Position numbers and translations under genes: made by a program. This document shows, piece by piece, positions 1-7,511 of a DNA stretch of 54,549 nt. The notes beneath the pieces were generated by a model. It had not been told where the DNA came from and did no database searches. It worked only from the letters and a program-made list of their open reading frames with translations. Origin of the DNA: a virus. The stretch's first letter is position 1, and each line of letters opens with the position of its first letter. The DNA lies in IMG/VR virus record IMGVR_UViG_3300011126_000071, positions 1-54,549 of that record, one strand, 5' to 3'.

Positions 1-243
1 TTGTTAGAAATGTTTGCACAACAGACAAATATGGTTGCTGGTACGTTAATTGGTGACCTTACAAATGTACATATTTACAAAAATCACATAGAACAATGTA
101 AGAAACAATTATCTAGGGAACCCCTTGAATTACCTACGTTAGAGTTAAATAAGGTTGATTCTATCTTTGATTATTGTTACGAAGATGTTAAGATATTAAA
201 TTATTCTTCACACCCAGCGATAAAAGGTGATATTTCTGTTTGA
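1..243 (+). CDS. thyA: Thymidylate synthase, C-terminal fragment (cut by window edge)
   Basis: Thymidylate synthase methylates dUMP to dTMP with methylene-tetrahydrofolate. The visible 80 residues match the C-terminal third of the ThyA family. They include a block like GDTHLYSNH (here GDLTNVHIYKNH), the signature QLSREPLELP, SIFDYCYEDVKI, and the HPAIKGDISV tail that closes the active site. The gene is open at base 1, so the true start lies outside the window and the first TTG is not a start. dTMP supply by phage enzymes is typical of T4-like phages, and a dUTPase in the same pathway is encoded at 39.0-39.6 kb. The family call is firm; completeness of the gene cannot be judged. Confidence 0.93.
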   Translation: MLEMFAQQTNMVAGTLIGDLTNVHIYKNHIEQCKKQLSREPLELPTLELNKVDSIFDYCYEDVKILNYSSHPAIKGDISV

Positions 244-270
244 TGGTTTGTATTTAATATTAAAAGGATT

Positions 271-456
271 ATGTACAAAGGAAGAAATGGGAATAGTATC
301 CCAAAAGGTGGTAGTGTATTTAGAGAGATACAAGCAATTAGGGATAGGGAAATAGACAATGAAATGTATTATGAGGGATTAGTTGAAGACTCATTTAATG
401 AGGATATTTTAAAATCATTAAAACGAATATTAATAAAAATAACTAAAGCATCTTAA
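271..456 (+). CDS. Small hypothetical protein, 61 aa
   Basis: I do not recognise this protein. It is a short charged polypeptide with a basic, glycine-rich N-terminus (YKGRNGNSIPKGGSVF) followed by an acidic, probably helical stretch and a basic C-terminal helix. It starts 27 nt after thyA stops, on the same strand, and its stop codon lies inside an intrinsic terminator hairpin. It is therefore probably the last gene of the thyA transcription unit. No membrane segment or known motif is visible. Confidence 0.6.
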   Translation: MYKGRNGNSIPKGGSVFREIQAIRDREIDNEMYYEGLVEDSFNEDILKSLKRILIKITKAS

Positions 457-474
457 TTAAAGGATGCTTTTTTT
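445..474 (+). terminator. Intrinsic terminator after the thyA unit
   Basis: An 8-bp perfect stem AAAGCATC/GATGCTTT (445-452 with 463-470) encloses a 10-nt loop and runs into seven T residues. The hairpin overlaps the last codons of the preceding small gene. Confidence 0.85.
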
Positions 475-486
475 ATTGTATCTCAA

Positions 487-494
487 TATTTATT
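487..494 (+). promoter_or_regulatory. Late-promoter-like motif (variant TATTTATT)
   Basis: One-base variant of the TATTTATA late box found before many structural genes here. It lies 31 nt upstream of the ATG at 526, farther than the exact copies (12-17 nt), so it is less certain. Confidence 0.45.
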
Positions 495-525
495 AATATA
501 ATAGTTAAATAAAACAAAAATCAAT

Positions 526-777
526 ATGCCATTACAAAACGGAATAAATTCTATAATCCACACAGCCGCTGATGCTGACCTTACTGGTTTTACATATACA
601 CAAGTATATGCTGGTGCTGGTGCAACACCTACAATTAATGGTACGGCTGTTGTTATGGCTGCTGGTTCAACAATAGATATATTAGTTAGGTCTATTACAC
701 CAACTGGTAGTGTATTTGTTATAGGTGATAAAAAGACTACTAGCGACCCAAGTGGGACAACTGGTATAATTTTATAA
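526..777 (+). CDS. Small hypothetical, possibly virion-associated protein, 83 aa
   Basis: An 83-residue protein rich in Thr, Ala, Gly, Ile and Val with almost no charge until its C-terminus. It looks beta-rich, with segments such as FTYTQVYAGAGATPTING and GSTIDILVRSI, like small decoration or fibre-associated phage proteins. I recognise no named family. It follows a late-promoter-like motif and precedes a block of probable structural genes, so a virion role is an inference from position and composition. The start ATG has the A-rich leader (aaaacaaaaatcaat) usual in this genome. Confidence 0.6.
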   Translation: MPLQNGINSIIHTAADADLTGFTYTQVYAGAGATPTINGTAVVMAAGSTIDILVRSITPTGSVFVIGDKKTTSDPSGTTGIIL

Positions 778-795
778 CTTTACACAATAAGATAA

Positions 796-803
796 TATTT
801 ATA
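796..803 (+). promoter_or_regulatory. Predicted phage late promoter (TATTTATA)
   Basis: Exact TATTTATA box followed by TAAAAAG, 16 nt upstream of the ATG at 820. The same octamer sits 12-17 nt before eight other starts in this window. Confidence 0.7.
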
Positions 804-819
804 TAAAAAGATTAAACAC

Positions 820-1662
820 ATGGAAAATTCAAATATAAGACCAACTGGTAGAAAAGGTAGAGAAAACCTTGACCGTATGAGAGAACTAATGAAACTTACT
901 CCTATTAAGGAAGGTGTTGATAGGTCTACTGAGGTTGTAACTAAATTAGGACCAGATGGTAAGGCTTATGCTATTATCAAAGAGAATAACCAATACTATA
1001 TTAAAGTATCTGAAAAGACAAGTGGGCTTGTAATGGAAGATTTTAAATACATTGGTGGACTTATGAATAAGAAAAGTCAAGCTTATAATTCATATTCTGA
1101 GGCTGGTAAACAATTAAATATGAAATTCATCAACTTGGCAGAATCTGCTGAGGATAAAGTTTTTAATATTCTTAGAAATGATAACCTTTTAAAAGAATCA
1201 ACTGATATTAACGGTGGTGATGCTAAGGAAGACAAAAAGACTTCTGGTGATAATCTTGCTAGTGGTAGTAAAGTTGGTGTTGAAGATTTCGAAAAGGACA
1301 ATGCTGATGGTACTAAAGATGGTGACACTGGTAAGCATGCTGAGAAGTATGTAATGGAAGATGTTGAATTAACTGAGGAAGAAAAGTATATCGATGAAAT
1401 GCTTGACCCAGTTGGTAAAGAAGATGAGGATGTTGATAATGATGGTGATTCAGATAAGTCAGATGACTACATTAAAAACAAAAGAGATGCTATTGGTAAA
1501 GCAATGAAGAATGAAAACATTAGTATTTCTAAAGCAATGGGTATGATGGATAGAATTATCGATGAATCCACTGGTAGTTCTGAGAAAATCGATGCAATAC
1601 TAGAAAGCCTTTCTGATACTGAGAGACTTAAACTTGCTGATAGGTTAAAAAAAAAAGCATAA
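820..1662 (+). CDS. Acidic probable virion protein, 280 aa; may continue by -1 frameshift
   Basis: The function is not recognised. The N-terminal half (about residues 1-120) looks folded: a helix with RKGRENLDRMRELMKL, then a beta segment around KLGPDGKAYAIIKENNQYYIKV. From about residue 130 to 215 it becomes a very acidic Asp/Gly/Lys-rich low-complexity region, and it ends in helical segments (SKAMGMMDRIIDES, LSDTERLKLADRL). It lies behind an exact late box, the first of a series of late genes leading to the terminase. Oddly, the last codons run through ten consecutive A bases (1647-1656). A -1 slip there would fuse this frame to the next gene, which lacks a good start of its own. Confidence 0.75.
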   Translation: MENSNIRPTGRKGRENLDRMRELMKLTPIKEGVDRSTEVVTKLGPDGKAYAIIKENNQYYIKVSEKTSGLVMEDFKYIGGLMNKKSQAYNSYSEAGKQLNMKFINLAESAEDKVFNILRNDNLLKESTDINGGDAKEDKKTSGDNLASGSKVGVEDFEKDNADGTKDGDTGKHAEKYVMEDVELTEEEKYIDEMLDPVGKEDEDVDNDGDSDKSDDYIKNKRDAIGKAMKNENISISKAMGMMDRIIDESTGSSEKIDAILESLSDTERLKLADRLKKKA

Positions 1663-1682
1663 CTGAAACCCATTCTGATGGG
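1647..1682 (+). promoter_or_regulatory. Candidate -1 frameshift or slippage site (A10 run plus short hairpin)
   Basis: Ten A bases (1647-1656) are read as TTA AAA AAA AAA GCA TAA. The stop is followed by a 5-bp hairpin, CCCAT (1669-1673) with ATGGG (1678-1682). A -1 shift on the run enters a frame that stays open through the stop and joins directly to the gene at 1683. Ribosomal frameshifting, polymerase slippage or a homopolymer sequencing error would all give this picture. Confidence 0.5.
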
Positions 1683-2921
1683 ATGTCTACTGGTCTGTTT
1701 GCAGATGAGGAAGATGGTTATAATTTAGATAAAAATTTAGAAGAAACAAAATACGTTTTGAAGGGCAGTGCCCCTTCAAGCGATTCTTCGGTTATAGATG
1801 AGCCGTTTGATGAACCAAGTGGTGAAGATGCACCAATGGATGATTTAGGTGGGTTAGATGACTTAGAAGATGCACCAGCAGATGATAAACCATTTGATGA
1901 TGAACCATTTGATGCTGAGGTAGAGGCTGATGAAGATACCGACCCAGCAAAATACATACAACAACTTTCTGGAAAATTAGGTCAATCATTAAGACAATAT
2001 ACTGACGATGAAGGACAACCAGATTTTGACCTTGAGAAATTCGCAGTTAATTCTGTATTATCCGCAACGCATACTGGTGAAATGGATAAAGAAGACCAAA
2101 GAGACATTATTAATAAAGTTAAAGGTTCTGGTAAAGACGATGAAGAAGGTGGTGAAGATATTGATATTGAACTTGATGATGAAGTAGAAACTGATGGTGC
2201 TGATGACGGAGCAGAAGATTTAGACTTCGGTGATGAACCAGTAGAAGAGATTGTAGAAGAGTTACCATTAAATCAAGATAAGGGTACGAATAGATTTGAT
2301 AAGCAATCATATGTAGATGATTATAATTCGATGGAAGATTTTGAAGCTGATGAGCGAAATGGTTATTGGAGAGATGAATATCGTTATGATGATTATTATG
2401 ATGATAATGAAAAAGACGAGGAAGAAGTGCTTAGAGACTTAAGTACTGGTGAATATGATTTAACAACTGAAAATAAATTGCAAGAGTCTAAAAAAAGTCG
2501 TATATTTGTTGATAAAACAAAACTCGTAAAAGATTTAAGACTTATGGAGAATACAGAACCAATGGTTGAACCACAACCAATCACAAAACCATCTACTAAA
2601 CCAGCAAGACCTATGAGGGAGACTGAAAGACCGTTTTCACCTAAACCTAGGAGAACAACAGAAGTACAACCAGACCCAAAGGCAACTGTGTCAGAAGAAG
2701 GTGGTGTTGGTAACTCTGTAATGTTTGATGGTAAGGCTGTTGAGATTAGTTCGTTACAAATTGATGGGGTGGACACTAGAGATTATCCAGACTTTACTGA
2801 TGCTTATTTCACTTATGGTGAATATGTTGATGGGATGGAAATGACTGATGATGAATTAATGAAATTCCAAGAAGAAAATTACGATTTATTACATGATTTA
2901 GTACTTGCAATGTTTCATTAA
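1683..2921 (+). CDS. Highly acidic probable virion protein, 412 aa (possibly the -1 extension of the preceding gene)
   Basis: No known family is recognised. About half of the first 230 residues are Asp or Glu, with repeated DDEPFD, EDAPADD and DDLGGLDDLED segments. A Pro/Thr-rich linker follows (about residues 290-340), then a C-terminal domain with segments such as SVMFDGKAVEISSLQIDG and DYPDFTDAYFTYGEYVDG that looks folded. The listed ATG lies in the 3' arm of a small hairpin and has no A-rich leader, unlike nearly all other starts here. The reading frame is open upstream through the A10 run of the preceding gene. The protein is therefore more likely made as the second half of a fusion of roughly 690 residues. 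The acidity suggests a scaffold- or core-like role, but that is inference. Confidence 0.7.
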   Translation: MSTGLFADEEDGYNLDKNLEETKYVLKGSAPSSDSSVIDEPFDEPSGEDAPMDDLGGLDDLEDAPADDKPFDDEPFDAEVEADEDTDPAKYIQQLSGKLGQSLRQYTDDEGQPDFDLEKFAVNSVLSATHTGEMDKEDQRDIINKVKGSGKDDEEGGEDIDIELDDEVETDGADDGAEDLDFGDEPVEEIVEELPLNQDKGTNRFDKQSYVDDYNSMEDFEADERNGYWRDEYRYDDYYDDNEKDEEEVLRDLSTGEYDLTTENKLQESKKSRIFVDKTKLVKDLRLMENTEPMVEPQPITKPSTKPARPMRETERPFSPKPRRTTEVQPDPKATVSEEGGVGNSVMFDGKAVEISSLQIDGVDTRDYPDFTDAYFTYGEYVDGMEMTDDELMKFQEENYDLLHDLVLAMFH

Positions 2922-2922
2922 T

Positions 2923-3354
2923 ATGGAAGAGTTATTTTTAATATATATAAACGTTGTTGGTAAGGATTGGAAAGGTGTTAACATCTATGAATTTATCTTT
3001 TCAGATGACAAAGAAAATATTGATGGTGAGGATTGGGATGCAATACCAGCTGCTGGAAGACCATCACCACCAAATGAAGAACATGTTATTAAGGTGGGTA
3101 AGTTATCAACAGATGATTTTAACTTACATGTAATACAAGAAAGTGATTCATTTTCAGTATGGGATGCTATCGATGGTGTTATTGCACTTGGATGGGAGAA
3201 CATGGATGATTATGATGAATATCCAGAAAAGAGATTAGCATTTCATTTTGGAGAAGATATAAAAAGTGTTGAAGATAAACTTTATGAACACGACCTAATA
3301 TTAGAATATAAAAAAGAAACCGATGTCAAACTTAAAGAAGAAGATACTGAATAA
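2923..3354 (+). CDS. Hypothetical protein, 143 aa
   Basis: This protein is not recognised. It is an acidic alpha/beta protein that begins with a hydrophobic strand (EELFLIYINVVG), followed by EFIFSDDKENIDGEDWD and a tryptophan-rich middle (SVWDAIDGVIALGWENMDDYDE). The start chosen is the ATG at 2923, one base after the preceding stop. An upstream in-frame TTG would overlap that stop and is less likely. The gene overlaps the next one by 32 nt, which suggests translational coupling. Position among probable structural genes upstream of the terminase suggests late expression; nothing more can be said. Confidence 0.7.
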   Translation: MEELFLIYINVVGKDWKGVNIYEFIFSDDKENIDGEDWDAIPAAGRPSPPNEEHVIKVGKLSTDDFNLHVIQESDSFSVWDAIDGVIALGWENMDDYDEYPEKRLAFHFGEDIKSVEDKLYEHDLILEYKKETDVKLKEEDTE

Positions 3355-4075
3355 ATTACACGAGAATAATAAAGCGGATATGCAAACAACATTTGATAAT
3401 AAAATGAAGGATGCTAAAGATGTTGTTACAAAAACATTAGGTTCTGACACACCGCCAGAAGAAGTTGAGGATATCGCTTCACAATTGGCAGTTGGTAAGG
3501 TAAGTGAAAATGATGATTCAACTGGTAGAGGTATTGGTGCTGGTATGAACCCAGAAGTAGAAGCAGATAAGTATGAAGAATACAGAGCACTTATGGCACA
3601 GTTGGCTGCTGAGGAAGGTGGAGAACAACCAGTTAAAGAAGAAGGGACGTTAACAGAAGGTACTAGTGATTATGATTTAACCAATGGTGGTAATATTGAT
3701 AATATGATGAGAGATGTTATATCAATACTTGGTAAGTATGTTGGTACTCATTCAACTAATAATGGTGCTGTTGCGAATGACAATAGAATTATTATGTATG
3801 ATTTAATAAATTCTGGTAAATTTAAAGGAAAGGTTCAACAAATGTTATCACCACAAGATATGCATAAAGGTTCAAGTGGTAGAGAGGTGCTAACTAATAA
3901 TGAAGGTGAAATGGTTAGATTCTTAAAATCTCTTGGGGTTAATACAGATAATTTAACATTTAGAGCAATGCCTGTAACTGAAAGTACTAATCCTAAGATG
4001 ACTAAGAATAAATTAGTTGAGGCAGTTACTGGTAGAAAGGTTATTAAGACAATTAAAGTAAAAGATATTAAGTAA
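3323..4075 (+). CDS. Hypothetical, probable virion protein, 250 aa
   Basis: The protein has a basic N-terminal helix (NLKKKILNKLHENNKADM), an acidic, disordered-looking middle with GRGIGAGMNPEVEADKYEEYRALMAQLAAEEGGEQ, and a more ordered C-terminal half (about residues 110-235) ending in a basic tail. I do not recognise a family. It starts inside the end of the preceding gene, and its stop overlaps the next start by one base (TAATG), so three or four genes here form a tightly coupled operon. The composition resembles that of head-core or neck proteins of T4-like phages, but this is only inferred from context. Confidence 0.72.
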   Translation: MSNLKKKILNKLHENNKADMQTTFDNKMKDAKDVVTKTLGSDTPPEEVEDIASQLAVGKVSENDDSTGRGIGAGMNPEVEADKYEEYRALMAQLAAEEGGEQPVKEEGTLTEGTSDYDLTNGGNIDNMMRDVISILGKYVGTHSTNNGAVANDNRIIMYDLINSGKFKGKVQQMLSPQDMHKGSSGREVLTNNEGEMVRFLKSLGVNTDNLTFRAMPVTESTNPKMTKNKLVEAVTGRKVIKTIKVKDIK

Positions 4076-5322
4076 TGAAATTAAATTATAGAGAATTAGC
4101 GAAAAAGGCTTTAAACGAAGCAAAGACTCCTAGTAAACAAATTAACGAAAGTATTCGTTACGCTGAGGGTCATGTTGAAAGAATGGACCCAAGATTGGAG
4201 AGAGAACTTAGAGATAGGAAACATTCTTTAGGTGACCATCCTATTTTCCCAGAAAGTGATGAAAAGACATTTGAACAAAAGATTGTTGCTGACAGATTTG
4301 AGGAAGTTATGAAAAATTACAAACAAAAATTTGATTGTGAAACAATAAATAACGATGAAGTTAAAGGTATTCAATATCCACTTGTAAAGGAATGTATGGC
4401 AATAGAAAGTTCCCATAAGAAAGAATTAGAGGATTTAGCCGTTAAGATGATTACAGAGGAATTTAACATACCAGAAGATATGGTTGAAATCACTGCTGAA
4501 TTGGTTGATGTGGTAAACATGGAAGGTACTAAAAAAGAAAAGACCCCAACCTCAGTTGAAATTGAATTCCAAGACCATGACCAGATTAAGAATGCGAATG
4601 AGAATGTATATAAAAGAAGGTTCCTTAATGCTATGATACAAGGTGCTGCTCAAAAATCTTCACATATGTATCATATGGTAAATAAAGATTTAACAGCGAT
4701 AGACCCAAGACTTATGACTAAGTATGGTAAACTTATGGCCGCTGCCGATTACTGTTATTTTGTTGAACCAGATATGCATGATGTAATGAAAGTTGATGAG
4801 ATGGGTGGTAAAACATTTGCTGGTGGTATTGTTAAGGTAACGTTACCAACAGAGCAAAACCCTAAGTGTTCTATACATGCACAAGGTATAGTATTCCCAA
4901 TACTTGTTCATGAATTAGTTAAAGGTATTATGGAAATTCTTTCAGCACATGGTTTACCAGAAGATGATAATATTGCTAAATATGTTATTGGTAAGGCTGA
5001 TTTCTTAGCTGCTGAACCATGGGATATGAGAATGGGACCAGCTTTATATGAGAGATTTACAAAATTAATCAACCCAGAAGACTTCCACTTAAAACATAAT
5101 ATATATACTGAATTGGTAGCATTACCTGTTAATGAATTTAATAGAAGTATGAGAGAGATAATGGCTGGTACTAAGTTAGGACAAGAAATTATAAACGAAT
5201 TAGTTGAAGAGTGTAAGAATAGAATTCAACAAGATGAATATCGTGATGAAATCGGTGATGATGATTCTGATGGATTTTCACTCAATGATTTAGATGGTAT
5301 CGACATCAACGACCTATTATAA
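4075..5322 (+). CDS. Conserved-looking probable structural protein, 415 aa
   Basis: A mostly ordered 415-residue protein. The first 60 residues are basic and charged (KLNYRELAKKALNEAK). A large alpha/beta region follows, with VEIEFQDHDQIKNANE, YKRRFLNAMIQGAAQKSSHMYHMV and a hydrophobic helix in IVFPILVHELVKGIMEIL. The C-terminal 30 residues are acidic (DEIGDDDSDGFSLNDLDG). The HELVK segment is not a zinc protease site because the second histidine of HEXXH is missing. It is the last gene before an intrinsic terminator and lies directly upstream of the terminase gene. Family and role are unknown to me; a head, neck or tail-completion role would fit the position. Confidence 0.78.
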   Translation: MKLNYRELAKKALNEAKTPSKQINESIRYAEGHVERMDPRLERELRDRKHSLGDHPIFPESDEKTFEQKIVADRFEEVMKNYKQKFDCETINNDEVKGIQYPLVKECMAIESSHKKELEDLAVKMITEEFNIPEDMVEITAELVDVVNMEGTKKEKTPTSVEIEFQDHDQIKNANENVYKRRFLNAMIQGAAQKSSHMYHMVNKDLTAIDPRLMTKYGKLMAAADYCYFVEPDMHDVMKVDEMGGKTFAGGIVKVTLPTEQNPKCSIHAQGIVFPILVHELVKGIMEILSAHGLPEDDNIAKYVIGKADFLAAEPWDMRMGPALYERFTKLINPEDFHLKHNIYTELVALPVNEFNRSMREIMAGTKLGQEIINELVEECKNRIQQDEYRDEIGDDDSDGFSLNDLDGIDINDLL

Positions 5323-5325
5323 AAG

Positions 5326-5351
5326 AAAGGCTCACTTAGTGGGCCTTTTTT
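5326..5351 (+). terminator. Intrinsic terminator before the terminase gene
   Basis: A 10-bp stem AAAGGCTCAC/GTGGGCCTTT (one G-T pair) with a TTA loop is followed by six T residues. It starts 4 nt after the preceding stop and separates that operon from the terminase promoter. Confidence 0.9.
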
Positions 5352-5380
5352 GTTTTTAGTCTTATTTGGTAATAAACGCA

Positions 5381-5388
5381 TATTTATA
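5381..5388 (+). promoter_or_regulatory. Predicted phage late promoter (TATTTATA) for the terminase gene
   Basis: Exact TATTTATA followed by ATAAAAAAG, 12 nt before the ATG at 5401 and 29 nt after a strong terminator. Confidence 0.75.
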
Positions 5389-5400
5389 ATAAAAAAGAAT

Positions 5401-7212
5401 ATGCTAACAACGTCCGAAATATTTAAGGAATATGCTAAATGTATACAAGACCCTATATATGCAATAGAAACATATATAGAAACTTTTGATAAAACTCAAG
5501 AGGGGTATGTTCCATTTAAATTATTCCCAAGACAGAAACAGATTGTTAAGGCTTATGAGGATAATAGATATAATTTAGTTACCAAGCCAAGGCAAGCTGG
5601 TATATCTACCACTACACAGGCTTATATGGCCGTTAAAGCTGGATTCGCAGACCCAGATAACCCAGAGGTTATACTTTGTATTGCAAATAAACTTAAATTA
5701 TCACAAAAATTCTTAAAGGGTATTAAGGATTATCTTAAGCAATTACCTAGGTGGATATGGGGACCAGAATTCTATGGTACAGAAGATGCTGAAAAGAAAT
5801 CAATCTTTGTTGTTGATTCTAAAATTGAAATTGAATTACCTAATGGTTCACAAGTTATTGCCGTTGCGACATCGGAAGATGCACTTAGGGGATATACACC
5901 TACTTACTTAGTATTTGATGAGGCTGCCTTTATTGATAATGGCGATGCTGTATATACAGCAGCCATGTCGTCAATATCAACGGGTGGTAAAGTAATACTT
6001 ATTTCCACACCTAATGGTATGGACCCATTATATTATAAAACATACGAACAATCTAAAAGTGGTAAAAATAGATATCACATTGTTGAGATGCGTTGGTTTG
6101 AGGACCCAAGATACAATAAAGACCTTAGATGGTTTAAGAAGATTGAGGATGGTGAGGACATTATTGAGAATGAAGTTGAATTTACCGTACCTTCATATAC
6201 TAAGAGAGTTGAGGATGGTTGGAAACCAACATCTACATGGTATGAAAATATGTGTATGGCCCTTAATAATAACGCTAGAAAGATTGCACAAGAGTTAGAT
6301 GTGTCATTCCTAGGTTCTGGTGGTAACGTAATTGATGATGAAACTATTGATTTCCACGATAAGAAGAATGTTCGTGAACCTAAGTTAACTAGTGGTGTTG
6401 AGGAAGAATTCTGGATGTGGGAAGAACCAATAGAGGGACATCAGTACATTTTAGGGTGTGATGTCAGTAGGGGTGATGGTGAGGATAGTTCAACTATTGT
6501 AATTATTGATTTCACAACTATGGAACAAGTATTTGAATACCAAGGTAAGATTCAACCAGATTTACTTGCTTATCATGTATTTGAATATGGTAACATGTAT
6601 AATGCTTATACAGTAGTGGATATTGCTGGTGGTATGGGTGTATCAACTGTACTTAAGTTGATTGAGATGAATTATAGTCAAAAGTTATTACATTACGATA
6701 AACCAGCCACTGGTACGGGTATATTACCAAATAAGGCTAGATTAAATAGAGTTAAGAACAAGGATAAAATGCCAGGCTTCAACGCCAACGGTGTTCGTCT
6801 TCCTATGATAGCAAACTTAGAAAGAGTACTAAGAGAAGATGCTGTTAAGGTTAGGTCAAGAAGGCTTGTATCGGAAATGAAAACATTCATTTATAAAAAT
6901 GGTAGACCAGACCACATGGATGGTTACCACGATGATTTACTTATGGCATTAGGTATGGCCTTATGGGTATTAGAATACTCATTTAAAAACCTAGAAAAAG
7001 CAAATGCACAAAATAAAGCAATACTTAGTAGTTGGAGTACTGGAAGTTCTGGTGCGAAGGACCCTAAAAAGACTGCTTACGATGGTGGATTTGTATCAAA
7101 TAACAATAAAGGGAAAACTACCGCACCCCGACCAAAATTTAATCCAAATGTGTCTAAGAATATGCAAGACCCAAATGGTGATTATATGTGGTTATTTAGC
7201 GGAACAAGATAA
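5401..7212 (+). CDS. Terminase large subunit (T4 gp17-like)
   Basis: This is the DNA-packaging motor ATPase and headful nuclease, which docks on the portal and translocates DNA into the prohead. The 603-residue length is close to T4 gp17. The ATPase half shows a Walker A-like block TKPRQAGISTTT (residues 61-72, the variant without the usual GK), Walker B YLVFDEAAF (169-177) and a coupling motif STPNG. The RNase H-like nuclease half shows ILGCDVSRGDGEDSS, the acidic strand VVDIAGGMG and a C-terminal GYHDDLLMALGMA. The start is the ATG at 5401 behind a late box. An in-frame TTG at 5350 would begin inside the upstream terminator and is rejected. The portal follows one small gene later. Confidence 0.96.
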   Translation: MLTTSEIFKEYAKCIQDPIYAIETYIETFDKTQEGYVPFKLFPRQKQIVKAYEDNRYNLVTKPRQAGISTTTQAYMAVKAGFADPDNPEVILCIANKLKLSQKFLKGIKDYLKQLPRWIWGPEFYGTEDAEKKSIFVVDSKIEIELPNGSQVIAVATSEDALRGYTPTYLVFDEAAFIDNGDAVYTAAMSSISTGGKVILISTPNGMDPLYYKTYEQSKSGKNRYHIVEMRWFEDPRYNKDLRWFKKIEDGEDIIENEVEFTVPSYTKRVEDGWKPTSTWYENMCMALNNNARKIAQELDVSFLGSGGNVIDDETIDFHDKKNVREPKLTSGVEEEFWMWEEPIEGHQYILGCDVSRGDGEDSSTIVIIDFTTMEQVFEYQGKIQPDLLAYHVFEYGNMYNAYTVVDIAGGMGVSTVLKLIEMNYSQKLLHYDKPATGTGILPNKARLNRVKNKDKMPGFNANGVRLPMIANLERVLREDAVKVRSRRLVSEMKTFIYKNGRPDHMDGYHDDLLMALGMALWVLEYSFKNLEKANAQNKAILSSWSTGSSGAKDPKKTAYDGGFVSNNNKGKTTAPRPKFNPNVSKNMQDPNGDYMWLFSGTR

Positions 7213-7215
7213 ATT

Positions 7216-7464
7216 ATGGGATTAGGACCAAAAGTATTTACAAGAAAGAATGGTAATCAAAAAGGTGGTAAACTTTATAAGTGGTCACCTGTACAATCAG
7301 ATAAGAGAGCAGATAAAGGTGATGCTGGAGAGCGTAATTTTTATTGTTCGGCTACACCACGTTCCCAAGGTGAAGATTGGATTGTTACTTATATGTACAC
7401 AATAACAGTTGTTGATGGGGTTCAAAAGAAAATAGCTTACGTTGCTTGTGATTATGTGAAGTAA
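7216..7464 (+). CDS. Small hypothetical protein between terminase and portal, 82 aa
   Basis: A basic 82-residue protein, probably beta-rich, with KVFTRKNGNQKGGKLYKWSP at the N-terminus and a C-terminal hairpin around WIVTYMYTITVVDGVQKK. It starts 3 nt after the terminase stop and is probably co-translated with it. In T4 this interval holds the tail sheath and tube genes; this protein is far too small to be either. No family is recognised. Confidence 0.7.
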   Translation: MGLGPKVFTRKNGNQKGGKLYKWSPVQSDKRADKGDAGERNFYCSATPRSQGEDWIVTYMYTITVVDGVQKKIAYVACDYVK

Positions 7465-7465
7465 G

Positions 7466-7473
7466 TATTTATT
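7466..7473 (+). promoter_or_regulatory. Late-promoter-like motif (variant TATTTATT)
   Basis: One-base variant of the late box, 38 nt before the portal ATG. The spacing is longer than for the exact copies, so support is moderate. Confidence 0.4.
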
Positions 7474-7511
7474 TATCAGAAAAAATTATTACATTATAGA
7501 AAAATTAAATT

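Noticed and set aside
4900-4950. HELVK segment resembling a zinc metalloprotease HEXXH motif in the protein at 4075-5322
   Set aside because: The second histidine is absent and no third ligand is seen; it is a hydrophobic helix.
5350-5400. TTG start for the terminase 51 nt upstream
   Set aside because: It lies inside the terminator T-run and before the late box; ATG at 5401 has the expected spacing and leader.
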